Of a stretch of DNA of 64,000 bases, positions 36,055-47,893 are shown in pieces (positions within the stretch are counted from its first letter, which is position 1; each line of letters starts with the position of its first letter). A program made the position numbers and the translations under genes. The notes under the pieces were generated by a model. That model saw only the letters and a list, made by a program, of their open reading frames with translations. It was not told where the DNA came from and did not search any database. This DNA is from Hevea brasiliensis (lineage: Eukaryota; Streptophyta; Magnoliopsida; Malpighiales; Euphorbiaceae): the NCBI RefSeq assembly GCF_030052815.1, contig NC_079497.1, positions 19,544,258 to 19,608,257 on the forward strand, written 5' to 3'.

Positions 36055-37617
36055 GAAGGAAGAAAGGCTTTTTTTTTTTATTATTAAAAATTGTCATATA
36101 CTTTAATACATTTAAGGAAATTATTGCATAATCCCGATAAATCAGTTCACGGGTATAATTTGGTACACCAAACTAAGTGAATTAAAACACGTAATAATAG
36201 GAGATTGGTAAGAAATTTATACAAAAATAATTCATAAGTTCTTATTAACACTGTTTGTCCTTCCTTACAATTTTCTTTACAAATTAAAACATCAAACGGA
36301 GAGCTAACAGTTTAAAGTTTCATTCTTCACACCGCTTTTTCTTTCAACTCATTGGGCATAACACTTGTTAACTCAATGAACCCTTAATAAAACAAAACAC
36401 ACAAAAAGTTAGAAAATATGGTACTGCGATATGAAAATTCTGCAGCAGAAGAGTTTGCTTGATAGTGGTGGAGGTTTTTCAAGCCTTTCAACATATTTTA
36501 CACTCCATTATTTTCAGTAGGAACATCAGAAAGGGTCCTTCTTAGGCATACATTGAATAAGTTTAGAGCTCCAGGCCTTCCTAATTGTAGCGGAATATCT
36601 CTTTCCAACTTCAATGCATCAGAATCAGCAAAAGACTCCTCCAAGATATTAACAGTTTCCAATAACAAAACTAAACCTTGAATCCCTCTCTTTTGAGCAT
36701 GAAGGTGGAACAAAAATGTCATATTTTGCTGCCTATATTGTTATGAGTCTATGGGTTGTTAATTCACTATAAATTTTCCAGATAGTATTTCTTATTTGTA
36801 TCTTTATTCAAAGGACACCTGTGAAGATGAGAAATTTTATTAGGAGAAAATGATAAAAAGTTATCCTTTCCTCTGATGCCAAACGGAACCCATATCAAAA
36901 GCACCACACCACACACTGCCATTGCACCTCCTCAATGTACGGTGCCCTTTGATCTCTTTATTCAAAAAATCACCGAAAACAAAGTTTGATTGTATTACTG
37001 TTTGTAATGACTGTAGATTACCTATGTGAGTTTTGTATATTAATACAAATCTCACATTTTTCTTGAATCACTTGAGTTGTAGATTATTCAGATTTGAGAT
37101 TTATTATTTATGGAAAACACATAGAAAAAACGAACATTATGCAATTTTTTTTGTCATTTCAATTTTTTTCTTATGAACCTGTAATTTGCATATAATCCCC
37201 CCCCAAGCTAGATCATACCATTATTATTAAAAAAAAATAATTTAAAATTTGCTAACGGTACTAAAAATAAATAAATTCAGATTTGGACTCAAACTGATGA
37301 AATATTAAAGTTTAGAAATAACCCTGAAATTTGTTTGGGAGCTTAATTAACTTTGAGTCCTAATTTTAGGAGTCAAAATAATGCTAATATATAGTTTTAA
37401 CATGCATTAGCGTGTTCCAGAATTTTACAGCCATACAATAAAAAGATCAAAGCAACTCCTAAGCTCCCGATCTCCGGTATGTATATTCTGATAAGGGCAT
37501 GTCCTCTGCTAAGTATTCATGAAAAACTATGAACTACTTCACGTTCCAACTCAGTACAATCAAGTAGACCATCCATCTTCCTAAACATTTTCTCTAGCAG
37601 CAGTGTCAAAATTCTTT
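36055..37617. other. Spacer between the LINE and the PPR gene
   Basis: Mostly AT-rich, with no complete gene. A minus-strand frame at 36,498-36,722 is described separately. Near 37,196-37,205 is a run of C. The interval 37,400-37,617 is the likely 3' UTR of the PPR gene on the minus strand. Confidence 0.5.
36498..36722 (-). pseudogene. Possible gene fragment, unknown protein
   Basis: A 74-codon minus-strand frame with ordinary protein composition (LVLLLETVNILEESFADSDALKLERDIPLQLGRPG). It has a leucine-rich helical look, unlike the low-complexity noise around it. I do not recognise the family and see no exon partners. It may be a relic of a host gene exon or chance. Confidence 0.25.
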
Positions 37618-39912
37618 TCATCTGTAACCTTTCTTGGACTTCCGGCTGTCAAGAATGCCTCCAAGATTGGCCAATGCATCTTGGAACTTGCGAATTTTGA
37701 GAAATCCCCTTATCATGGTTGTTTCATTTTCTGAGATGTCTGCTTTCTCCATGACTATGTCAACAAGACTAATCAAAGTCTCCTCCATAGATAAAGAACA
37801 AAGTCCCTCAGCCAACATATAGAATGAAGAGAATTCTGGTAAAAATCCTTTTCCCGTCATCTCAATCACAAAATCAACAGCTTCTCCGATTGGCCCTCCA
37901 GAGTTACACAGTCCACGGAAAACGATCTTGTATGTGAGAGCATCTGGACGACCACCCTTTTCCTCCATTTCTCTGAAAAGTCTCATGGCTTCCTTTGTTC
38001 TTTTCCGTTTAAATAGTGCTTGAATTACAGGGTTATAAGCATGAGGAGTCAGAACCATGCCTTTCATTTGAATGGATCTCAGGAGCTTATTTGCTACTTC
38101 AAGTCGACCAGCCTTGCACAACCCCCCAATAAGGGTCCCATATGTGACAATATCTGGTTCACAACCATTGGAAGTCATGGTCTGCACAATGTCTGCTGCT
38201 TTCTTTATATCCCCTGCCCTGCAGAAGTAGGTAAGCATGGAATTGTGAGTGAATTTGTCAGGCTTCAATCCCTCCATTATCATCTGGTCCATCAGTTGAG
38301 CAGCATCCTCCACCCTCCTGCTCTTACAAAGGCCATCTATAAGGGTATTGTAGGTCACTGAATTTCTAGAAACTCCTTGGAGCTCCATCTGGTCAAAGAT
38401 CTCCTCTGCTTCTTCAATTCTCTTGCTTTTACAAAACCCATCAATCAATGTATTATATGTTATCACATTCCGCGCACAGCCACTTAATTCCATTTGTTTA
38501 AGTAGGCTCAAAGCTTCCTGTAGTTTACCTCTGCAACAGAGGCTGTCAATCAACATATTGTAGGTAAACTCATCAGGTTGGCACCCTTTATTCATCATCT
38601 CCTCGTAAAGTTCCATGGCAATGGCATGATTTCGGGTCAAGCACAGACCTTGTATCAGAGAATTAAACGTACAAACATCAGGTAACATCCCCTTACTAGT
38701 CAGAACACGAGCAAGTTTAGTAGCCTCTTCAACTTGATTCTCCTTACACAATGTACTAATTAGTGTGTTGTAAGTGACAGTATTCGGTGAACAATCCCTT
38801 GAAATCATCTGATCAAGAATATCCACTGCCTCCTCAACTTCACCCAATTTACACAACCCAGAAATCAAAGAGTTATACGTATATACATCTGGATCAAACC
38901 CCTCTTGAAGCATCATATCCATAACTTCCAAAGCGTGCTTCACATGTCCAGCCCTACACAACCCATTAACCACCGTATTAAACGTAAACTTATCTGGAAA
39001 GAAGCCCTCATTTGACATCTCATTGATAAAACCCAGTGCTTCGCCAATTCTGCCTTCTTTGCAAAACCCATGAACCAAAACATTCACAGTCACGTTGGTC
39101 GCGGTACACCCAGCATTCACCATTTGCTCCTTTACTCTCAGTGCACCATCCAGATTTCCTTCCTCAATAAAACCCTGCATTAGAGTAGTGAACGTTTTCT
39201 CATCGGGTGACAAACCATAAATTGGCATCTCCTCCATCATTAAAATGGCAGGCCTAATTTGATGGGCTCTACACAAAGCTTTTATCAATATATTAAAAGT
39301 CAAAACATCAGGCTTAATTCCTCTACTAATCATGCTAGAATGAGCAGTTTCCACTAATTTAAGCTTGTTCACGTCCACAAGAGCATTCAACAAGAAATTA
39401 AAAAGAAGGGTGTCCGGTTCCAACCCGAATTCTACTTCCATCCATTCCACAATACCAAGAATTTCATCGTATAATTCAAATTTCGCATAACACTCAATGA
39501 AAATCAACAATGTACCTGTATTGATCTCGCAACCAGAAACCTTCATCTCCTGCAAGATTTCCTTCATCGAATTAATTGAACCAACTTTACCAAGTTTACG
39601 GAGGATTTCCTCGTAAATGGATGAATCGGGCTTGAAATTGGGCTGCTTGGAGGCCCAATCAAACAAGCGAAGAGCAGCAGTTTCATCACTTTGGCGACGG
39701 AGCGTGTCGAGGAGTTGATCCGGAGTGAAGTTGGAAGAAAGAGGAACGGAACTGGAGGAGGAGAAGGATTGGGTAGCGATTAGCGAGTGGTGTTGCCGCG
39801 TGGATGCGACAGAAAGAGTGGAATTGGAGGTGGGTTTGTTAGAGAAAGAGAAAGCAAGGTGTGGGTGATGGTGAAACCAAGGGTAGCATTTGAAACATGA
39901 AGGGAAAGCCAT
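37618..39912 (-). CDS. MEE40: P-class pentatricopeptide repeat protein, At3g53700/MEE40-like
   Basis: An intronless 764-residue frame, intact from ATG at 39,912 to TGA at 37,618. The first 60 residues are Ser/Thr/His-rich with few acidic residues (MAFPSCFKCYPWFHHHPHLA...), as in an organelle transit peptide. From about residue 95 to 726 there are 18 consecutive P-type repeats, nearly all 35 residues, typically VTYNTLIDGLCK...A..L...M...G..PD. There is no E or DYW tail, so an RNA-binding rather than RNA-editing role is expected. The N-terminus and length match Arabidopsis At3g53700 (maternal effect embryo arrest 40, predicted plastid). Orthology is from memory of that protein and should be read as likely, not proven. 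It is the best-preserved gene here and lies between two transposon nests. Confidence 0.9.
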   Translation of the reverse strand: MAFPSCFKCYPWFHHHPHLAFSFSNKPTSNSTLSVASTRQHHSLIATQSFSSSSSVPLSSNFTPDQLLDTLRRQSDETAALRLFDWASKQPNFKPDSSIYEEILRKLGKVGSINSMKEILQEMKVSGCEINTGTLLIFIECYAKFELYDEILGIVEWMEVEFGLEPDTLLFNFLLNALVDVNKLKLVETAHSSMISRGIKPDVLTFNILIKALCRAHQIRPAILMMEEMPIYGLSPDEKTFTTLMQGFIEEGNLDGALRVKEQMVNAGCTATNVTVNVLVHGFCKEGRIGEALGFINEMSNEGFFPDKFTFNTVVNGLCRAGHVKHALEVMDMMLQEGFDPDVYTYNSLISGLCKLGEVEEAVDILDQMISRDCSPNTVTYNTLISTLCKENQVEEATKLARVLTSKGMLPDVCTFNSLIQGLCLTRNHAIAMELYEEMMNKGCQPDEFTYNMLIDSLCCRGKLQEALSLLKQMELSGCARNVITYNTLIDGFCKSKRIEEAEEIFDQMELQGVSRNSVTYNTLIDGLCKSRRVEDAAQLMDQMIMEGLKPDKFTHNSMLTYFCRAGDIKKAADIVQTMTSNGCEPDIVTYGTLIGGLCKAGRLEVANKLLRSIQMKGMVLTPHAYNPVIQALFKRKRTKEAMRLFREMEEKGGRPDALTYKIVFRGLCNSGGPIGEAVDFVIEMTGKGFLPEFSSFYMLAEGLCSLSMEETLISLVDIVMEKADISENETTMIRGFLKIRKFQDALANLGGILDSRKSKKGYR

Positions 39913-40200
39913 TGAGGCAATTTAACAAACATGAGACTTGCAACAATGATTATGGACAAGTAGACTAGGCCCAGGCAAGGAAGCTTTTTCGCACTTTATC
40001 TTTGAAGCTAAAATTCTCTTTCCATAGCTCCCTCTGAAGCTTCTGAGCAACGGATAGAAGGAAAGCTGGATATTTTTACGACTCTTTCGCGCTTGCTAAC
40101 CTAAGACGATAATGGCGGTGAGAGTGGGCAACGACGTCGTACAGAATGTTGCGTTCTGTTTTCCTACCAAATCCGAACGTTGTCAAATGTAACCAATCGA
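39913..40200 (-). promoter_or_regulatory. 5' flank and likely promoter of the PPR gene
   Basis: GC content is higher than in the surrounding DNA, and there is an ACGT-containing palindrome (gacgacgtcgt) near 40,131-40,141. No convincing TATA box is visible on the minus strand, which is common for housekeeping PPR genes. The transcription start cannot be set from sequence. Confidence 0.4.
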
Positions 40201-41036
40201 ACCGTTCGTTTGTCCTAAATATATTGCTCCAAACTTATAAATAAATTCCCTTAATAAATAAATAAATATATATTTTTTATTTTATGCTCTTAAGTACTTA
40301 AAAATTACTTTTAATAATGCTTTTAATCTTTAAATTTTTAAATTCATTTTTTTTTTACTTTATCCTTTACTATTAAAATAAATTTCCCAATATTTACAAA
40401 TAAATTGGAAGTTAATTTATAAAATTATTCCGTCGAAGCTCTGAAGACCAAAATAATAAATAAAATGAAATAATTAAAATATAAAGCATTTTTTTCCAAA
40501 AAACTTATATATATTTTAACTTTTAAAAAATAAAGGAACAAAAGTTAATTTTGTTTATTAAGGTTGGAAAATGTGTGACTATTTCTTATGAAAATAAATT
40601 TAATCGTATAATAAATTTTAAAAAAATTATCAGACATCAAAATAAAATATTTAGCAGCATAATATATTATTTGTAGTTAATTTAAATTAAATTTATATAT
40701 TAAAGTCAAATGTTCTTTTATGAAAGAAATTATAAGGTGATGTGTTTTTCATAGTATCTATAAAGATAAACCATGGAAAATTTTACATTTTTTAATTGTT
40801 TTTCATACTTTGCCATAAACACATGTTGTGTCATTGACTCATTTTCTTAGCTATCTCAAGGAATAAAATATTAAGGAAAGTTTTTTTTTTTACTTATTAA
40901 ATAAAATTATAAGAATTCATATATTTTAAATTTTATGTATTTTTCATAAATAGAAATAAATTATTCAATTTATTGTGCTAAATATAGTAAAAATTAGATT
41001 AATTTTCTTAATGTTCTTTAATGATGAAATGTATGA
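40201..41036. other. AT-rich intergenic DNA
   Basis: Very AT-rich with no reading frame or repeat structure I can name. Confidence 0.5.
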
Positions 41037-42400
41037 ATTGTGTAATACTCCTCACTTGAACTAGTTAGAATCTATACTCAGAGATAGGATGTTCCCTGAA
41101 GTCTTGAAGGAAAGAGGGATCTAAGGAAGCGAGTTGTTGGGAGAGAGAACAAGGAAACAGAGTGTTAAGTTGTAAAAAGTCTATCCAAGCATCTTCGACC
41201 GTCGAAGTTGCTCAAACTTGAGTCAAAGGTTTGAGGCTATTATCAGCCTCCCTTCCCCTGTCCATTACTTCTTTGACATTTTTCTCTCATCTTCTTCTAT
41301 TTCCTGTCCTCCTCTAACCTTAAAATTCCTTACCCTAGCTCCCATATGAAAAAGAATTACCCAAACCTCTTAAAAAATGGTAAAGAGCACATTTTTCTCA
41401 CCTCTTTCAATTAGTTTAAAGAAAAAGTGGGAGAAACTTCCTTGTTTGAAGACCTTACCTGAAGGAGGTAAGTTTCACTCTTATCCTCTTCTATTATTTG
41501 AAGGTTTAGCATTAGTATTTTGTATGTGAATTGGTTTAGAATGGGTTTAGTTTTGTTAGAATAAAGAGTATAAAATTTAAATTTAAAGATATAGATTAAA
41601 GTTAATGAAGGATTTTTTAGTTGTTTATACTTTAAAATCTAAAATGGTATAATGGACATGGAATGTGAACCTTAGGATTTGATATCGGGATTCAAGGGTT
41701 TTAATCGTAAGACTTAGACTATGGATGAATTTTGGGAAAACCTAGTTTCAACAGCCGAAACATGTGAACAATAACGTAAATAGTACATAGCAATTTGAGC
41801 CGTTGAAAGCCCACTCTTCAACCACTAAATATGCTTTGACTAAGAATCCCAAATCTAATTCAGTTTGTTTAAGTACTAAACTAAAAATCTCCAAATCCAT
41901 TGCCTTATAGATTTGAAAGATTTGAAGATAAGGCATAGACGACCTGAAATCAAGGAGTCTAATGACTATCTAGTAATAGGTTAGATAACAGAGTCCAATA
42001 ACCCAAGGTGAGCAGAAACCACATAAACTATTTTAATTAAATAATTAAATTTTTTTTTTATCATGTTTCATGCACATTCATGCATCATGGTAGTTCCTAG
42101 ATGACCCACTAGTTCCCTTTGGAAAAAACATGATAAGGAAATGATGGCTTGCATGCAATATAACCTCACTTTATGAGATGGGATGTCCGAGTAAGGCAAT
42201 TTTATGTCTCTGCCTCTATTTGTATGATGTAAATGATAAAAAGGAAGTCTTGAGAGATTGATAAAGGGCCAGACATATTGGACATATGATATGACATGAA
42301 TGAAGAAACTACTGGTGATGACAAGAATTACTTTGATGTGGCTTGTTTGTGCTGTGAAACTCAGATGGTTTTTGCATCTCCATATGCTTGGCTTTAATTA
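41037..42400 (+). repeat. Probable degraded LTR-like sequence
   Basis: Starts tgtaatactcctcacttg, reminiscent of a sense-strand gypsy LTR start (TGTAACACCCC). It contains pieces such as gaggtaagtttcactc and gagatgggatgtccgagtaagg that resemble LTR modules elsewhere in the window in reverse orientation. No coding sequence or partner LTR was found. Weakly supported. Confidence 0.3.
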
Positions 42401-42436
42401 TTGAATTATATAGCAGGTTTTTACTATGGTGGTAAA

Positions 42437-42575
42437 CAATCCAAGCCAAGCCAAGCTTTGAAGAGTCGGGCTTAGTTCGTCAAACTTTTTGCAAGATTGA
42501 GTCGAACTCGAGCTCAATTCAAGTCAAACTTTTATCAAATTGAGTCTCGAGCGGCTCATGAGTGGCTCAACTTAT
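42437..42575. repeat. CTCGAGCTC/GAGTCGAACTCG-rich dispersed repeat fragment
   Basis: A short tract dense in aagccaagcc, gagtcgaactcgagctc and gagtctcgagcggctc. This composition is common in dispersed repeats of many plant genomes. A small related patch (ctcgactcgaacttgagtactc) lies in the last intron of the SDR gene near 7,198-7,219. The class is unknown. Confidence 0.4.
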
Positions 42576-42779
42576 TTACAAAGTAAGTTTAAATTTAGGG
42601 TTATGAAATTTAAACTATGTAGTTTTGATTAGCTCTAATATATATATATATATTAAAAAAAACTTAATTTTCATTAAAAAAATTAAATTTAAATTACAAT
42701 ATATTATTTTTAGAACATTCATAAATAAAATAATAAATATCCATAATATAATGAAATACAATAACTAATAAAAATGTGT

Positions 42780-43075
42780 TGACAGGTTTTTCCAACTGGT
42801 TTAGCTCTATCTTCCTATGACACTATTATTGGGCTTAGATATTAATGCCTTAAGAAGTGAAGAATTGATTAGAGTCGCCACCTGGATGATAACTAGGACA
42901 AAACTTCAAAAAGGATGTGGGCAACCACTTTACCCCTTGTAGAGGTCTGCTACCTTTCTCTTACTATGAGTCCAATGGCCTAGGTTTGGAATAGTAGGTT
43001 TATAAGAGGGAAGGTGTTAGGCACCCTCTACACCTGGACTTACCTTAGAATAAGTGCCAGCCTCCAATTGTGTTT
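42780..43075. repeat. Fragment resembling Tat/Ogre-type LTR element sequence
   Basis: Contains agagtcgccacct and, about 150 bases on, agggaaggtgttaggcaccc. These two words are often met in that order in plant Tat/Ogre gypsy elements. No coding region is attached. The match is from memory of the motif and needs a database search. Confidence 0.35.
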
Positions 43076-44990
43076 CTTATAGTTTGTCTTACTATTTCCT
43101 TATTAAAGTTCTTAATCATACATGATGCAGATTTAAGTTAAATACACACTTTATTCAAAATACACTACATCCATTTCATGCTCTTATGGGTAACCTTAAA
43201 CATGCTTGGTTTCTATACTTAGAATAGTTACCATTATTACCTTATTACTCTAATTATCATATTTCTAATTTCTTTTCATGCTTTAGGTTGATTTGCACCC
43301 ATACAATCAAAGAATAAAACAACCCCTAAGTAGACATCTCCATGTTTCTAATACGCAGCTTTTCTTTTTAGTTTTACCATCTTTCCCTAAGTAATTTACT
43401 AAGTTAATTACATGCAACTTGGTAAAAAAGCAAGTAATAAAACATACAAAGAAAAGGGGGAAGGATAAAAGATTACAAACCTTAAAAGAACCTACAACTA
43501 AAAAAAGAGAAGGAATAAAAACCTTTTAAAAATAATAAATAAATAAATAAGAGAAATAAAAATAAAATTTAGACCTTTTAATTCCAACCCTCCATTTTCT
43601 CTCCTTAAATTCACACTCTTTATTTTAGGGTTTTGAACTCTCTATAAATACCCAATTGTTGTTACAAAGGGGGGAGAGTTTTAGACAAAGTGGTCCTCTT
43701 GAGCATGTATATATATATATAAAGGGAAATACAAAAAATAAGCATTTCTGGGATTGTATAAAACAGAGCAGCGATAATTTTTTTATGTAGCTTGGTTCAA
43801 ATCATGTCCTAAAGCACAATTTTGGTTTAGATTCGGGTTCGTAGTATCGTGTTCTCCATTACAAACCGTCTTTAGTACTATGGGTAAAGACTAAGCTATA
43901 ATCTCATGTCCTTTTTTTTAGTCACTTTTACTGATTATGAATCCTTATTAAATAATTCTCTATGAATGTATATATTGTGAACGTCTTTAATGTGCCTTAA
44001 TATTGTCAATCTGAGAGTAAAATTCTGTGTTGTTCTAGCTTTAGGATTGGTGTTTGAAACTTGGTTCGATTGGGGATTTTTGAGATTCTTATGTATCAAT
44101 GTTGTGCACTACCTTCATTCATAATCATTTTATTGATTTAGCATAACTTGTGCTCATGGGTCTCCACAATTTCTTATGAGTGCTATGTGCTTGTAAAGGC
44201 ATTCAAATGGTTATGCTTCTGTTTTTTTTAAGCCATGCCTTGTTGGCTTGTTGGGAAAGAAGACCTGCAATCGGATATATGAATTGAAGTTGGGTAATTC
44301 ATTTATTAAGAAGACAATCTACTGTATTATTGTTTTATTTTCTGATGTTTTTAGTGAAACTTAACAATTAGTCTAGATGTTTTATACCAACAATGCCTCC
44401 TTGCTAATAAGACTTAGGGGGTGAAATATTTGTGAACACTAAGGCTTTGATGTGTAATAACCATAAAAAATACCTTAATATCATGGCATTTACGATTATA
44501 ATATTTAAGCTTATAAATTTATCTTTGCAATCACTTTTGTGTTGAGGTGCATCAGTATTCTAGATGATTATTTAAGGAGACATGTGATGCTTTCTTTTTT
44601 TTTTAAAAAAAATTTAACATTCTCTCATGGGTGTTTTAAAATTGTATTAGGAATTATTAAAGAAAAGTTATTTTCATTTCACTATTTGTTTTGTCTTATA
44701 TGAAAATGCTAATGATAATTATAATAATACTAGAATTAAATAGATATCAATTCTGGTTTGACTTTTGAGTTGTATTTTAGTAATTTCCTTTTTAAATTAA
44801 ACTAATTTGGTTTCTAAAGTGTATTTGTGATTATTTAATAGTTTTTTGCTATATTAGTGAATCATCTATTCGTATTGAACACTGATGGTTTGATGGTTAA
44901 TATTTTATGATGCGTATATCTGTGTGGATAGTGACCATTGATCTCACCATTTTCCTATAATTTGTTTATGCGTACTTTGTCTTATGTATG
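43076..44990. other. AT-rich intergenic DNA
   Basis: No gene or clear repeat seen. There is a short (TA)n run near 43,708-43,721 and a poly(T)/poly(A) patch near 44,594-44,612. Confidence 0.5.
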
Positions 44991-45230
44991 TGTCACACCT
45001 TACCCCTCCGTAAGGCATAACATGATCCCGTAGTATACCTAATGAATTACCAAACTTCGTCTACTGATAACCCATTAAATACACTACAAGAGATTTTAAA
45101 CCTTTTCTTATTTCTTTTTACAGTGGTGAGCACTTTTGACAGGTGTTAAATTTTTTTTTTTTAACTGAAGTGAAACCAAATAACAAATCTAAAGTATCAA
45201 TAATTTCTGTAAAACTTTCAGTAGAGTGCC
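44991..45230 (-). repeat. Element 5, 3' LTR, outer part
   Basis: Starts TGTCACACCTTACCCC (perhaps two bases earlier, TGTGTCACACC), the plus-strand end of a gypsy LTR related to but distinct from elements 1 and 4. It runs to 45,230, where element 4 is inserted, and resumes at 57,743. The joining site reads cagtagagtgcc/gtttgtatttgg. Confidence 0.75.
45226..45230 (+). repeat. Target-site duplication, left copy, element 4
   Basis: GTGCC here and GTGCC at 57,738-57,742, exact 5-bp copies flanking element 4, confirm its borders. Confidence 0.9.
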
Positions 45231-45869
45231 AGTGACATCCCTTACCCGTCTACAGTATAGCCGAGTAAGATATGTTATATAGTTTACCGGAACACTCTAT
45301 TTTATCTCAATCATTTTTTTTATTCTTCCTTAATTTATTTTTATCATAGTTATGAAGTACAATATATTTCATTTAAGTCATTTATTGAAATTATAATTTA
45401 TTTGAGGTTTCGCAAATTTTATAAAAAATTCGGCAGAGTGCCGGCTAAAAATGAAGAAAACAGTTCTTCGGAACCTGTGAAAAACACTTCCAATAATCAT
45501 TTCCAATCATTCTCAAACTCCAATAACCATTAACATGGTCTCAATATTTTTCAACAATATTTCCATTTCTCATTCATTCATTTCACATAATATTCATATA
45601 CAAGTCATAAATAAATACTCAATGTTCCATTCATAAACACAATTTTCACTATTTACATTAATATCAAAATACATTACATAAGTCTTATTATACATGAGAA
45701 AATAAAAGTTTGATTACATAATACCAAAATGAAACCTAGTGTCCTACCAATGCACTGAAGACGGTGAGGTAACACACTATGCAGAGTTGCAGATGGTCTC
45801 ACTCAGTCTGTGGTCTACTGGGCTCTCAGTCGGTCTCTCCAGAACCTATGCATGGCAAAAAGTAACGCG

Positions 45870-45887
45870 CTAAGCAATAATGCTTAG
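45870..45887. other. Conserved LTR stem-loop (element 4, 3' LTR)
   Basis: CTAAGCA-ATAA-TGCTTAG, a perfect 7-bp stem with a loop different from element 1, followed by TGGTG. The partner LTR has it at 55,341-55,358 with one mismatch. Confidence 0.7.
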
Positions 45888-46169
45888 TGGTGCCAATAAT
45901 AAAATAAAAAGAAATAATCGAAAATAAATATGCAGTGCATGTTCTGATGTCTTATGCAGATAATTTTTTTTTATCATTATTGATAATCTTATTTATTTTG
46001 TATTTGTTATATTCATAATTTCATTAAATTTATCCACTTCCATTTTTTGTTGCCCAAGTAACCTATACTAGATGACTGGACTGGATAAACGGGTAAACTG
46101 GCACTGGGTATCAAGTATCTCGGGCCGTCACACCATTGGTCACATATGTATCTCCCGGTGTGCAACAGA

Positions 46170-46306
46170 ACAGCTAATGAGCTGTAATAAATATTAGGCA
46201 CAAGGCCAAGTATCAACACAATGTCCGAATGGCTAAAAGCCATAAAATCACAGAATGGCATAATGCCATGTGCAGTACTGCTAACTAAACCCTATTGGCA
46301 TGCCAA
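46170..46306. repeat. Hairpin cluster in LTR (element 4, 3' LTR)
   Basis: ACAGCT-AATG-AGCTGT (46,170-46,185), ATGGCT-AAA-AGCCAT, ATGGCA-TAA-TGCCAT and TTGGCATGCCAA (46,295-46,306). The partner LTR has the series at 55,643-55,780. Confidence 0.7.
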
Positions 46307-47664
46307 CCTATCCAAACCAATCTTGCTAGGTGTACTGGCTGGATTGAAATTTGTCCAGAATTTCTGGACTGACCAAATCTACATTACTTGGAACAGTGAC
46401 TGCAACTCACTTTTTAAATATGTTCTGATCATAATTTGGGTTAGATTTCTTCATGAAAGTTTTAGATCTATATCTCAGCTTGTTGCTGGTAAAATTTCAG
46501 GTCAATTGGACCTTTCTACACTGAGTTATGGCTAAATGACCAAATACTGTTCATTTGATCATTTTGCCCAGGCAGAATGCAGGTCACCCGGATTAGGGCA
46601 AGCTTTTGGTCAACTTGGTTTGGTTTTCTGGACATGGTTTGTTCACCAAAGTTGTGCCATTATGTGTCTAGTTTCATGTCCAATTGGCCTTGCACCAATT
46701 GAACCTCCACAATTCAAGTTATTTCTTCCCAAACCTGATGGACTCTTGCCCAGCCCTACAGGTCACCAAGGGCAGCCACACCAACTTCATTTCCCACTAC
46801 ATAAACCACTTCATTTCTCATTCACACATAACCAAATGGTCACTAATTGACCATTAAAACTTATTTTCACCATTACATGATCAACATCTCAATTTTGGGT
46901 CCAAACCCTAGCTCTACCATTTCAATTTTTTAAACACATACAATCAATGGATCAATTCATACTCCTAATGATGCATATACAAGTTTAAAGAATTAATTGA
47001 CACTAACCTTTGTTGGAGAGTTTCCCTAGCTTAGAAAACTTCTTGATTTTTCTTTCTTTTTGCTGCCCAAAGCTTCCTCAAGGTGCTAGCTTAATTTTTT
47101 GTGAAGAAGGCTAGGGTTTTGGAGTGAGATTTGGTTAGGTTGGGAGCTTGGGTGAGCTTTAATGGAGTTTTCCTTCCTCTCTCTCTCTCTCTCCACGTTT
47201 TTGGCTACCCCAAAGGTTGAAGAAGCAACTGATTTTTCTTTCTTTTTTTCTGCCCATTAAGTCATTTTAAATAAGTTAATGCCATGCGTCAAAGTTTGAT
47301 TGGGTGGGGGGATTTTTAATGACATCATAATGATATCATAATTCCAATTCTTTAATTTTCCTTCCTTTTCTTTTCTACTAAATTTCAATTTAATTTTTAG
47401 CAATATTTATTCACATTTTATTTCATAATAATTATTTACTTAACTGGACAAGTCGGCCAAAAATCATCTCTAAAGATGAAATGACCAAAATGCCCTTCGT
47501 TTGGCTTAACAGACTAAAATTATCTATACTGATTGAAAATTTTTTTCTAAGCATTTCCTTGGCATTCTAATGCCATAGAAACCTCAATGACCCTTCTCTA
47601 GAGTCTCAAAAATTATTTTATGAATTTTTCCCCGGGTCTAGGGCTCCTAGTTGCGAGAACCGCA

Positions 47665-47709
47665 ACTTCCCACTAGGTTACCCATCGCTTGGGCACCGGC
47701 TCATTTAAC
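47665..47709 (-). promoter_or_regulatory. 5S rRNA-like block, element 4 3' LTR
   Basis: The minus strand has GTTAAATGAGC, then GATGGGTAACC, a 4-base spacer as in true 5S, and GGGAAGT. It lies 171 nt inside the LTR. Just after it, GTTGCG...CGCAAC forms a 6-bp hairpin. Confidence 0.55.
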
Positions 47710-47881
47710 TTAGTTGTATTTTATTTTTAAATTTTTTTCTAAATTTTTCTTATTAATATTTGAGTTAATTATGGTTCCTCACTTTAGTTTAAATATTTTT
47801 CTGGACGTTCTAACTGTCCGGACCGACATTAGTCACCAGAATAGTAGAATGTACGGAGTTACTACAGGGGGGGTATTACAA

Positions 47882-47893
47882 CTCTTCCCCTCT
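47882..47893 (-). promoter_or_regulatory. Polypurine tract, element 4
   Basis: AGAGGGGAAGAG on the minus strand, one base before the LTR, identical to that of element 1. Confidence 0.85.

Larger units (their letters stand above)
45231..47880 (-). repeat. Element 4, 3' LTR (2.65 kb, internal deletion)
   Basis: It ends GTATTACA, and its first base is A where the partner has T. Compared with the 5' LTR it lacks about 390 bases at 46,331-46,345 (the stretch matching about 55,812-56,200). It carries the stem-loop 45,870-45,887, hairpin cluster 46,170-46,306 and 5S-like block 47,665-47,709. Confidence 0.88.

Noticed and set aside
8159..36062. aaggaagaa as LINE target duplication
   Set aside because: The shared 9-base word is pure purine in purine-rich surroundings. 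It is too weak to call, so it is mentioned only as a possibility.
38020..38361. Plus-strand open frame of 113 codons
   Set aside because: It is the antisense shadow of the PPR repeats.
41748..41936. Minus-strand 62-codon frame
   Set aside because: Short, with no homology recognised and inside a degraded repeat; not distinguishable from chance.
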